Origin: Rhopalosiphum padi
Taxonomy: Eukaryota > Arthropoda > Insecta > Hemiptera > Aphididae
Direction: 5' to 3'
Assembly: GCF_020882245.1 (NCBI RefSeq)
Contig: NC_083599.1
Span: 13,260,931-13,324,930 of the forward strand
DNA: 64,000 nt
Each line of letters begins with the position of its first letter. Position 1 is the first letter of the stretch. Positions 53,761-64,000 of this stretch are shown in pieces. The position numbers and the translations under genes are program-made. A model generated the notes under the pieces. The model had not been told where the DNA came from and ran no database searches. It was given only the letters and a program-made list of their open reading frames with translations.

Positions 53761-56700
53761 TTGTTACACTACTATTAATTGACTATCAATTATATTCAAT
53801 ATCCATTACTCGTACTATGCATAAAACTATTATTATTATCAGGATCGTCCAGTCCATTTTCAACGTAGGATGTTGAAACTTTCCCATGTGGTAGAAATGG
53901 TAATTCATGTTTCAATATGTCCTGAGTATATCTGGTGTACAGCCATCTAAAAAAAAATAGTAAGTTAAATATGTATAATGGTTGGAGGACAAAATGTCAC
54001 TACTAGATACCATAAGGAGAACGACAATTTTTATATAACAACTAGTACGTGGACAACACTGAGTAATTCAGAAAAGGAAACTATCAAAACATAAACTAAC
54101 AGACAAACTTCATTTCTATACAAAATACATGAAAGGAATTTACAATTGAAACTTAAATACAAAAACGAATGTAGAACTGCAAAACATAGATAACAGATGA
54201 TAATAAATAATAATTATGATAAGCCATAAAAGACAGTACAAATGTACCAGAATGGTTTGTAGAAGGAATTCAAATGTATTATGAGTGTAACTAAAGAATA
54301 CATTTGTACAACAACTGAAAATCGCTCCTTTACAATACGAAAAAATGTTAAGTTGTATTATTCGTCAAAATTAACTTATAAAATCATATTTTATAGTTTT
54401 TATGAAGTAAAAATATCAGGTAAAATGAAAAAAATGAAAGTTAAAAATTATAAATTAGAATCATTTTCTTGATCTAGTAGTCAAGGATCAAGACAGTTAC
54501 TTGTGTTAACTTCGGGCATAAAATATGAACAATTCGTTTATAATATCAAAAATCTTAATTAATAAATAACGAGTAGACTCAAAATCTAAGTAAAATCAAC
54601 GACCGTTACGATACACAGCAGTACGGTGAACGCCACACAACTATCTAGTTTCTTTCTGAGGCGATTCGGCCGGCGGATGTCGTCCCTACTACGGCGACGC
54701 TCACGCCCTCTGTTGGTGTATACATTTAATATTTGACTGTTTTATAAGCAGATTAAAATAGGAATTCATAATATTTCTCAAACTTATCATATAAAAACAT
54801 GTGTTATAGTATTTATGAAGAATCAGCTAACATAATATCTATAGAAGTTAATAATAGTAAATTAGAATCATTTTCTTAATATAGTGGTCAAGGTTTCAAG
54901 AGATTAACTTGAGAATTGAGTGTTTTATAAACAGTTAAAAAATTGAATTTTTAATATTCGTCAAAATTATCATACAAAATCATGTTTTATAGTGATTATG
55001 AAGATTCAGCATACATAATATCTATAGAAGGTAATAATAGTAAATTAGAATCATTTTCTTAATATAGTGGTCCAGGTTTCAAGAGATTAACTTGAGAATT
55101 GTGTGTTTTATAAACAGTTAAAAAAATGAATTTTTTAGTATTCGTCAAAATTATCATATAAAATAATGTTTTATAGTGTTTATGAAGATTCAGCATACAT
55201 AATATCTATAGAAGGTAATAATAGTAAATTAGAATCATTTTCTTAATATAGTGGTCCAGGTTTCAAGAGATTAACTTGAGAATTGTGTGTTTTATAAGCA
55301 GATAATAATATGAATTTAAAATTCGAGTCAAAATAATCATATAAAAACATGTCTTATAGTGTTTATGAAGCATCAGCTCAAATGAAATGTATGCAAGTTA
55401 ATAATGGTAACTCTTATGAATGAAAATTACAAGTCAAAGGTGTTAACTAAAATTTTATTCAGATTATTAACGAATCTCAATTGTTTCACTGCCATTAATT
55501 TACTATCAATTATATTCAATAACCCTTACACGCACATTACATAAACCCAATATTATTAGCAGTATCTTCTAGTCCATTTTCAGCATAGGATGTTGATACT
55601 TTCTTAAGTGGTAGAAATGTGAATTCATGTTTCTGCATGCCTTGAGTGATCTGACATACGTCAATCTGAAAAATTGTAGTAAGTTAATAATGTATAATTG
55701 TTAAAGAATAACTTGAGAATTTAGTATTTTATAGGCAGTTAAAAATATGAATATAAAATACGAGTCAAAATAATCATATTAAAACATGTCTTATAGTGTT
55801 TATGAAGCATCAGCTTAAATGAAATGTATGCAAATTAATAATGGTAAATTAGAATCATTTTCTTAATATAGTGGTCCAGGTTTCAAGAGATTAACTTGAG
55901 AATTGAGTGTTTTATAAACAGTTAAAAAAATGAATTTTTAATATTCGTCAAAATTATCATATAAAATCATGTTTTATAGCGTTATTGAATTATCAGCTTA
56001 AATGAAATGTATGCTAGTTAATAATGGTAAATTAGAATAATTTTCTTAATCTAACGGTCTGACTTTCATGACACTAACTTGAGAATTCACTGTTTTATAA
56101 GCAGTTAAAAAAATGAATTTTTAATATTCGTCAAAATTATCATAAAAAAGCATGTTTTTTAGTGTTTATGAAGAATCAGCTTACATAATATCTATAGAAG
56201 TTAATAATGGTAAATTAGAATCATTTTCTTAATAAAGTGGTTCAGGTTTCAAGAGATTAACTTGAGAATTGTTTATTTTATAAACAGTTAAAAAAATGAA
56301 TTTTTAATATTCGTCAAAATTATAATATAAAATCATGTTTTATAGCATTATTGAAGTATCAGCTTAAATGAAATGTATGCTAGTTTTTAATGGTAAATTA
56401 GAATCAATTTCTTAAAAAAGTGGTCCAGGTTTCAAGAGATTAACATGAGAATTGTGTGTTTTATAAACAGTTAAAAAAATGAATTTTTAATATTCGTCAA
56501 AATAATCATATAAAAACATGTTTTATAGTGTTTATAAAGCATCAGCTTAAATGAAATGTATGCAAATTATTAATTTTAAATTAGAATCATTTTCTTAATA
56601 TAGTGGTCCAGGTTTCAAGATATTAACATGAGGAATTGTGTGTTTTATAAACAGTTAAAGAAATGAATTTTTAATATTCGTCAAAATTATCATATAAAAT

Positions 56701-57363
56701 CATGTTTTATAGCATTATTGAAGTATCAGCTTGAATGAAATGTATGCTAGTTTTTAATGGTAAATTAGAATCATTTTCTTAATAAAGTGGTCCAGGTTTC
56801 AAGAGATTAACATGAGAATTGTGTGTTTTATAAACAGTTAAAAAAATGAATTTTTAATATTCGTCAAAATTATCATAAAAAAGCATGTTTTTTAGTGTTT
56901 ATGAAGAATTAGCTTACATAATATCTATAGAAGTTAATAATGGTAAATTAGAATCATTTTCTTAATAAAGTGGTCCAGGTTTCAAGAGATTAACTTGAGA
57001 ATTGTTTATTTTATAAACAGTTAAAAAAATGAATTTTTAATATTCGTCAAAATTATCATATAAAATCATGTTTTATAGCGTTATTGAAGTATCAGCTTAA
57101 ATGAAATGTATGCTAGTTAATAAAGGTAAATTAGAATAATTTTCTTAATCTAATGGTCTGACTTTCATGACACTAACTTGAGAATTCACTGTTTTATAAG
57201 CAGTTAAAAATATGAATTTAAAATATGAGTCAAAATTATCATATAAAAACATGTTTTATAGTGTTTATGAAGTATCAGCTTATATGATATATATTGAAGT
57301 TGGTAATGTTAAATAAGAATCATATACTTAATCTAATGGTCTGGATTTCATGACACTAACTTT
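53761..57363 (+). repeat. HOR unit H15 (3603 bp, mosaic of group I and II)
   Basis: Spacer A core 53761-53983, island 54598-54723 (one base short), spacer B core 55481-55702. Two left and eight right monomers. It is group II at most diagnostic sites but has the group I base at codon 7 of the anchor frame (TAG, 54260-54262) and at 54562. Private changes include a lost C and aaatcaac next to the island, an extra T near 55135 and an extra G near 56630. Confidence 0.93.
54884..55066 (+). repeat. Chimeric monomer in H15
   Basis: It begins as the first left-block monomer (gtggtcaagg, catacaaaatc, agtgattatgaag) and switches to the end of a following monomer at gattcagcatac. The two source monomers normally lie further apart, so one 183-bp repeat has been lost by recombination within shared sequence. 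Confidence 0.82.
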
Positions 57364-60300
57364 TTGTTACACTACTATTAATTGACTATCAATTATATTC
57401 AATATCCATTACTCGTACTATGCATAAAACTATTATTATTATCAGGATCGTCCAGTCCATTTTCAACGTAGGATGTTGAAACTTTCCCATGTGGTAGAAA
57501 TGGTAATTCATGTTTCAATATGTCCTGAGTATATCTGGTGTACAGCCATCTAAAAAAAAATAGTAAGTTAAATATGTATAATGGTTGGAGGACAAAATGT
57601 CACTACTAGATACCATAAGGAGAACGACAATTTTTATATAACAACTAGTACGTGGACAACACTGAGTAATTCAGAAAAGGAAACTATCAAAACATAAACT
57701 AACAGACAAACTTCATTTCTATACAAAATACATGAAAGGAATTTACAATTGAAACTTAAATACAAAAACGAATGTAGAACTGCAAAACATAGATAACAGA
57801 TGATAATAAATAATAATTATGATAAGCCATAAAAGACAGTACAAATGTACCAGAATGGTTTGAAGAAGGAATTCAAATGTATTATGAGTGTAACTAAAGA
57901 ATACATTTGTACAACAACTGAAAATCGCTCCTTTACAATACGAAAAAATGTTAAGTTGTATTATTCGTCAAAATTAACTTATAAAATCATATTTTATAGT
58001 TTTTATGAAGTAAAAATATCAGGTAAAATGAAAAAAATGAAAGTTAAAAATTATAAATTAGAATCATTTTCTTGATCTAGTAGTCAAGGATCAAGACAGT
58101 TACTTGTGTTAACTTCGGGCATAAAATATGAACAATTCGTTTATAATATCAAAAATCTTAATTAGTAAATAACGAGTAGACTCAAAATCTAAGTAAAAAC
58201 AACGACCCGTTACGATACACAGCAGTACGCTGAACGCCACACAACTATCTAGTTTCTTTCTGAGGCGATTCGGCCGGCGGATGTCGTCCCTACTACGGCG
58301 ACGCTCACGCCCTCTGTTGGTGTATACATTTAATATTTGACTGTTTTATAAGCAGATTAAAATAGGAATTCATAATATTTCTCAAACTTATCATATAAAA
58401 ACATGTGTTATAGTATTTATGAAGAATCAGCTAACATAATATCTATAGAAGTTAATAATAGTAAATTAGAATCATTTTCTTAATATAGTGGTCAAGGTTT
58501 CAAGAGATTAACTTGAGAATTGAGTGTTTTATAAACAGTTAAAAAATTGAATTTTTAATATTCGTCAAAATTATCATACAAAATCATGTTTTATAGTGAT
58601 TATGAAGAATCAGCTAACATAATATCTATAGACGTTAATAATAGTAAAAAAGAATCATTTACTTAATATAATGGTCTGGATTTCAAGACACTAACTTAAG
58701 AATTGAGTGTTTTATAAGCAGATAATAATTTGAATTTTTAATATTCGTAAAGATTATCATATAAAATAATGTTTTATAGTGTTTATGAAGATTCAGCATA
58801 CATAATATCTATAGAAGGTAATAATAGTAAATTAGAATCATTATCTTAATATAGTGGTCCAGGTTTCAAGAGATTAACTTGAGAATTGTGTGTTTTATAA
58901 ACAGTTAAAAAAATGAATTTTTAGTATTCGTCAAAATTATCATATAAAATAATGTTTTATAGTGTTTATGAAGATTCAGCATACATAATATCTATAGAAG
59001 GTAATAATAGTAAATTAGAATCATTTTCTTAATATAGTGGTCCAGGTTTCAAGAGATTAACTTGAGAATTGTGTGTTTTATAAGCAGATAATAATATGAA
59101 TTTAAAATTCGAGTCAAAATAATCATATAAAAACATGTCTTATAGTGTTTATGAAGCATCAGCTCAAATGAAATGTATGCAAGTTAATAATGGTAACTCT
59201 TATGAATGAAAATTACAAGTCAAAGGTGTTAACTAAAATTTTATTCAGATTATTAACGAATCTCAATTGTTTCACTGCCATTAATTTACTATCAATTATA
59301 TTCAATAACCCTTACACGCACATTACATAAACCCAATATTATTAGCAGTATCTTCTAGTCCATTTTCAGCATAGGATGTTGATACTTTCTTAAGTGGTAG
59401 AAATGTGAATTCATGTTTCTGCATGCCTTGAGTGATCTGACATACGTCAATCTGAAAAATTGTAGTAAGTTAATAATGTATAATTGTTAAAGAATAACTT
59501 GAGAATTTAGTATTTTATAGGCAGTTAAAAATATGAATATAAAATACGAGTCAAAATAATCATATTAAAACATGTCTTATAGTGTTTATGAAGCATCAGC
59601 TTAAATGAAATGTATGCAAATTAATAATGGTAAATTAGAATCATTTTCTTAATATAGTGGTCCAGGTTTCAAGAGATTAACTTGAGAATTGAGTGTTTTA
59701 TAAACAGTTAAAAAAATGAATTTTTAATATTCGTCAAAATTATCATATAAAATCATGTTTTATAGCGTTATTGAATTATCAGCTTAAATGAAATGTATGC
59801 TAGTTAATAATGGTAAATTAGAATAATTTTCTTAATCTAACGGTCTGACTTTCATGACACTAACTTGAGAATTCACTGTTTTATAAGCAGTTAAAAAAAT
59901 GAATTTTTAATATTCGTCAAAATTATCATAAAAAAGCATGTTTTTTAGTGTTTATGAAGAATCAGCTTACATAATATCTATAGAAGTTAATAATGGTAAA
60001 TTAGAATCATTTTCTTAATAAAGTGGTCCAGGTTTCAAGAGATTAACTTGAGAATTGTTTATTTTATAAACAGTTAAAAAAATGAATTTTTAATATTCGT
60101 CAAAATTATAATATAAAATCATGTTTTATAGCATTATTGAAGTATCAGCTTAAATGAAATGTATGCTAGTTTTAAATGGTAAATTAGAATCAATTTCTTA
60201 AAAAAGTGGTCCAGGTTTCAAGAGATTAACATGAGAATTGTGTGTTTTATAAACAGTTAAAAAAATGAATTTTTAATATTCGTCAAAATAATCATATAAA

Positions 60301-60965
60301 AACATGTTTTATAGTGTTTATAAAGCATCAGCTTAAATGAAATGTATGCTAGTTTTTAATGGTAAATTAGAATCATTTTCTTAATAAAGTGGTCCAGGTT
60401 TCAAGAGATTAACATGAGAATTGTGTGTTTTATAAACAGTTAAAAAAATGAATTTTTAATATTCGTCAAAATTATCATAAAAAAGCATGTTTTTTAGTGT
60501 TTATGAAGAATTAGCTTACATAATATCTATAGAAGTTAATAATGGTAAATTAGAATCATTTTCTTAATAAAGTGGTCCAGGTTTCAAGAGATTAACTTGA
60601 GAATTGTTTATTTTATAAACAGTTAAAAAAATGAATTTTTAATATTCGTCAAAATTATCATATAAAATCATGTTTTATAGCGTTATTGAAGTATCAGCTT
60701 AAATGAAATGTATGCTAGTTAATAAAGGTAAATTAGAATAATTTTCTTAATCTAATGGTCTGACTTTCATGACACTAACTTGAGAATTCACTGTTTTATA
60801 AGCAGTTAAAAATATGAATTTAAAATATGAGTCAAAATTATCATATAAAAACATGTTTTATAGTGTTTATGAAGTATCAGCTTATATGATATATATTGAA
60901 GTTGGTAATGTTAAATAAGAATCATATACTTAATCTAATGGTCTGGATTTCATGACACTAACTTT
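57364..60965 (+). repeat. HOR unit H16 (3602 bp, group II)
   Basis: Spacer A core 57364-57586, island 58201-58327, spacer B core 59267-59488. Three left and seven right monomers. Private bases are C at 58230 within the island, A at 58843 and A at 60174. Confidence 0.95.
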
Positions 60966-63900
60966 TTGTTACACTACTATTAATTGACTATCAATTATAT
61001 TCAATATCCATTACTCGTACTATGCATAAAACTATTATTATTATCAGGATCGTCCAGTCCATTTTCAACGTAGGATGTTGAAACTTTCCCATGTGGTAGA
61101 AATGGTAATTCATGTTTCAATATGTCCTGAGTATATCTGGTGTACAGCCATCTAAAAAAAAATAGTAAGTTAAATATGTATAATGGTTGGAGGACAAAAT
61201 GTCACTACTAGATACCATAAGGAGAACGACAATTTTTATATAACAACTAGTACGTGGACAACACTGAGTAATTCAGAAAAGGAAACTATCAAAACATAAA
61301 CTAACAGACAAACTTCATTTCTATACAAAATACATGAAAGGAATTTACAATTGAAACTTAAATACAAAAACGAATGTAGAACTGCAAAACATAGATAACA
61401 GATGATAATAAATAATAATTATGATAAGCCATAAAAGACAGTACAAATGTACCAGAATGGTTTGAAGAAGGAATTCAAATGTATTATGAGTGTAACTAAA
61501 GAATACATTTGTACAACAACTGAAAATCGCTCCTTTACAATACGAAAAAATGTTAAGTTGTATTATTCGTCAAAATTAACTTATAAAATCATATTTTATA
61601 GTTTTTATGAAGTAAAAATATCAGGTAAAATGAAAAAAATGAAAGTTAAAAATTATAAATTAGAATCATTTTCTTGATCTAGTAGTCAAGGATCAAGACA
61701 GTTACTTGTGTTAACTTCGGGCATAAAATATGAACAATTCGTTTATAATATCAAAAATCTTAATTAGTAAATAACGAGTAGACTCAAAATCTAAGTAAAA
61801 ACAACGACCCGTTACGATACACAGCAGTACGGTGAACGCCACACAACTATCTAGTTTCTTTCTGAGGCGATTCGGCCGGCGGATGTCGTCCCTACTACGG
61901 CGACGCTCACGCCCTCTGTTGGTGTATACATTTAATATTTGACTGTTTTATAAGCAGATTAAAATAGGAATTCATAATATTTCTCAAACTTATCATATAA
62001 AAACATGTGTTATAGTATTTATGAAGAATCAGCTAACATAATATCTATAGAAGTTAATAATAGTAAATTAGAATCATTTTCTTAATATAGTGGTCAAGGT
62101 TTCAAGAGATTAACTTGAGAATTGAGTGTTTTATAAACAGTTAAAAAATTGAATTTTTAATATTCGTCAAAATTATCATACAAAATCATGTTTTATAGTG
62201 ATTATGAAGAATCAGCTAACATAATATCTATAGACGTTAATAATAGTAAAAAAGAATCATTTACTTAATATAATGGTCTGGATTTCAAGACACTAACTTA
62301 AGAATTGAGTGTTTTATAAGCAGATAATAATTTGAATTTTTAATATTCGTAAAGATTATCATATAAAATAATGTTTTATAGTGTTTATGAAGATTCAGCA
62401 TACATAATATCTATAGAAGGTAATAATAGTAAATTAGAATCATTTTCTTAATATAGTGGTCCAGGTTTCAAGAGATTAACTTGAGAATTGTGTGTTTTAT
62501 AAACAGTTAAAAAAATGAATTTTTAGTATTCGTCAAAATTATCATATAAAATAATGTTTTATAGTGTTTATGAAGATTCAGCATACATAATATCTATAGA
62601 AGGTAATAATAGTAAATTAGAATCATTTTCTTAATATAGTGGTCCAGGTTTCAAGAGATTAACTTGAGAATTGTGTGTTTTATAAGCAGATAATAATATG
62701 AATTTAAAATTCGAGTCAAAATAATCATATAAAAACATGTCTTATAGTGTTTATGAAGCATCAGCTCAAATGAAATGTATGCAAGTTAATAATGGTAACT
62801 CTTATGAATGAAAATTACAAGTCAAAGGTGTTAACTAAAATTTTATTCAGATTATTAACGAATCTCAATTGTTTCACTGCCATTAATTTACTATCAATTA
62901 TATTCAATAACCCTTACACGCACATTACATAAACCCAATATTATTAGCAGTATCTTCTAGTCCATTTTCAGCATAGGATGTTGATACTTTCTTAAGTGGT
63001 AGAAATGTGAATTCATGTTTCTGCATGCCTTGAGTGATCTGACATACGTCAATCTGAAAAATTGTAGTAAGTTAATAATGTATAATTGTTAAAGAATAAC
63101 TTGAGAATTTAGTATTTTATAGGCAGTTAAAAATATGAATATAAAATACGAGTCAAAATAATCATATTAAAACATGTCTTATAGTGTTTATGAAGCATCA
63201 GCTTAAATGAAATGTATGCAAATTAATAATGGTAAATTAGAATCATTTTCTTAATATAGTGGTCCAGGTTTCAAGAGATTAACTTGAGAATTGAGTGTTT
63301 TATAAACAGTTAAAAAAATGAATTTTTAATATTCGTCAAAATTATCATATAAAATCATGTTTTATAGCGTTATTGAATTATCAGCTTAAATGAAATGTAT
63401 GCTAGTTAATAATGGTAAATTAGAATAATTTTCTTAATCTAACGGTCTGACTTTCATGACACTAACTTGAGAATTCACTGTTTTATAAGCAGTTAAAAAA
63501 ATGAATTTTTAATATTCGTCAAAATTATCATAAAAAAGCATGTTTTTTAGTGTTTATGAAGAATTAGCTTACATAATATCTATAGAAGTTAATAATGGTA
63601 AATTAGAATCATTTTCTTAATAAAGTGGTCCAGGTTTCAAGAGATTAACTTGAGAATTGTTTATTTTATAAACAGTTAAAAAAATGAATTTTTAATATTC
63701 GTCAAAATTATCATATAAAATCATGTTTTATAGCGTTATTGAAGTATCAGCTTAAATGAAATGTATGCTAGTTAATAAAGGTAAATTAGAATAATTTTCT
63801 TAATCTAATGGTCTGACTTTCATGACACTAACTTGAGAATTCACTGTTTTATAAGCAGTTAAAAATATGAATTTAAAATATGAGTCAAAATTATCATATA

Positions 63901-64000
63901 AAAACATGTTTTATAGTGTTTATGAAGTATCAGCTTATATGATATATATTGAAGTTGGTAATGTTAAATAAGAATCATATACTTAATCTAATGGTCTGGA
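60966..64000 (+). repeat. HOR unit H17 (partial, 3 right monomers fewer)
   Basis: Spacer A core 60966-61188, island 61803-61929, spacer B core 62869-63090. Left block as in H6. In the right block, the acggtc monomer at 63442 passes straight into the gaattagctt form, so the distance from the anchor to the last atggtctgga is 2544 instead of 3093, a loss of 549 bp (3 x 183). The next unit would start near 64019, making H17 about 3053 bp. Confidence 0.93.

Larger units (their letters stand above)
1..64000 (+). repeat. Higher-order satellite array, 183-bp monomers in ~3.6-kb HOR units
   Basis: The window is one continuous head-to-tail array. An anchor ATG in the unique linker recurs at 880, 4666, 8269, 12420, 16572, 20907, 24509, 28111, 31713, 35864, 39649, 43251, 46853, 50638, 54242, 57845 and 61447, giving periods of 3602-4335 bp. 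Within units, the motif [ag]tggtc recurs every 183 bp. No inverted unit or foreign insertion interrupts the array. HOR organisation with near-identical units is typical of centromeric or pericentromeric satellites, but nothing in the sequence proves centromere function. Both edges of the window lie inside the array, so its full length is unknown. Confidence 0.97.

Noticed and set aside
20907..61677. Copies of the 76-codon frame as a multigene family
   Set aside because: Half of the frame is a diverged satellite monomer, H1-H5 and H15 are interrupted or shorter, the product has no recognisable domain, and identity among copies is explained by array homogenisation.
1..64000. CRISPR array or other prokaryotic repeat system
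   Set aside because: Repeats are 183 bp and directly adjacent with no variable spacers, no cas-like genes exist, and there is no prokaryotic gene content.
1..64000. Telomeric or simple-sequence repeats
   Set aside because: No TTAGG, TTAGGG or similar arrays occur; only short local AT-rich runs such as taataaataataatta.
399..64000. The whole periodicity as an assembly artefact
   Set aside because: Units differ by private bases, traceable indels and different monomer counts, which a simple looping error would not create. A local error, for example at H6-H8, remains possible.

Overview
The whole 64 kb is tandemly repeated, AT-rich satellite DNA. I find no convincing intact protein gene, tRNA, rRNA or complete transposon on either strand. 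The basic unit is a 183-bp monomer (43 G+C of 183 in the copy at 5-187, 23.5% GC). Monomers and two non-monomer spacers are organised into a higher-order repeat (HOR) of about 3.6 kb. Sixteen complete HOR units (H1-H16) and one partial unit (H17) lie head to tail in one orientation, after a 398-bp tail of an earlier unit. The sequence suggests a eukaryote, probably an animal, with this being a centromeric, pericentromeric or other heterochromatic block, possibly on a sex or B chromosome. I cannot name the species.

Layout of one unit, using H6 (20426-24027) as the reference: spacer A (223 bp), about 355 bp of unique linker, one very diverged monomer, about 90 bp of AT-rich DNA, a 127-bp CpG-rich island (55% GC, 14 CpG), a truncated monomer, a left block of monomers, spacer B (292 bp, whose last 222 bp are a diverged copy of spacer A), and a right block of monomers leading into the next spacer A. 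On the minus strand, A and B look like a short exon preceded by a pyrimidine tract and AG. Read on that strand, the order is CpG-rich island, intron-like linker, exon-like segment, so the insert may be a captured fragment of a host gene or mobile element.

Units run from 3602 to 4335 bp. Lengths differ by whole 183-bp monomers plus a few single-base indels: full left-block monomers in H1-H17 are 4,3,6,6,2,3,3,3,3,3,3,3,3,3,2,3,3 and right-block monomers are 7,7,7,7,12,7,7,7,10,8,7,7,8,7,8,7,4 (H17 by projection). Diagnostic bases split the array into group I (start to H5) and group II (H6 onward), with a hybrid junction inside H5. Group I varies mainly in the left block and group II mainly in the right block, as expected from unequal crossing-over and conversion.

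The only ATG-initiated open frames of notable size are copies of one 76-codon frame, which runs through the diverged monomer and is closed or shorter in group I. I treat it as non-coding. The points most worth following are the exon-like spacers, the CpG-rich island with its 78-codon minus-strand open frame, the paired dyad symmetries in each monomer, and the recombination record in the unit lengths.
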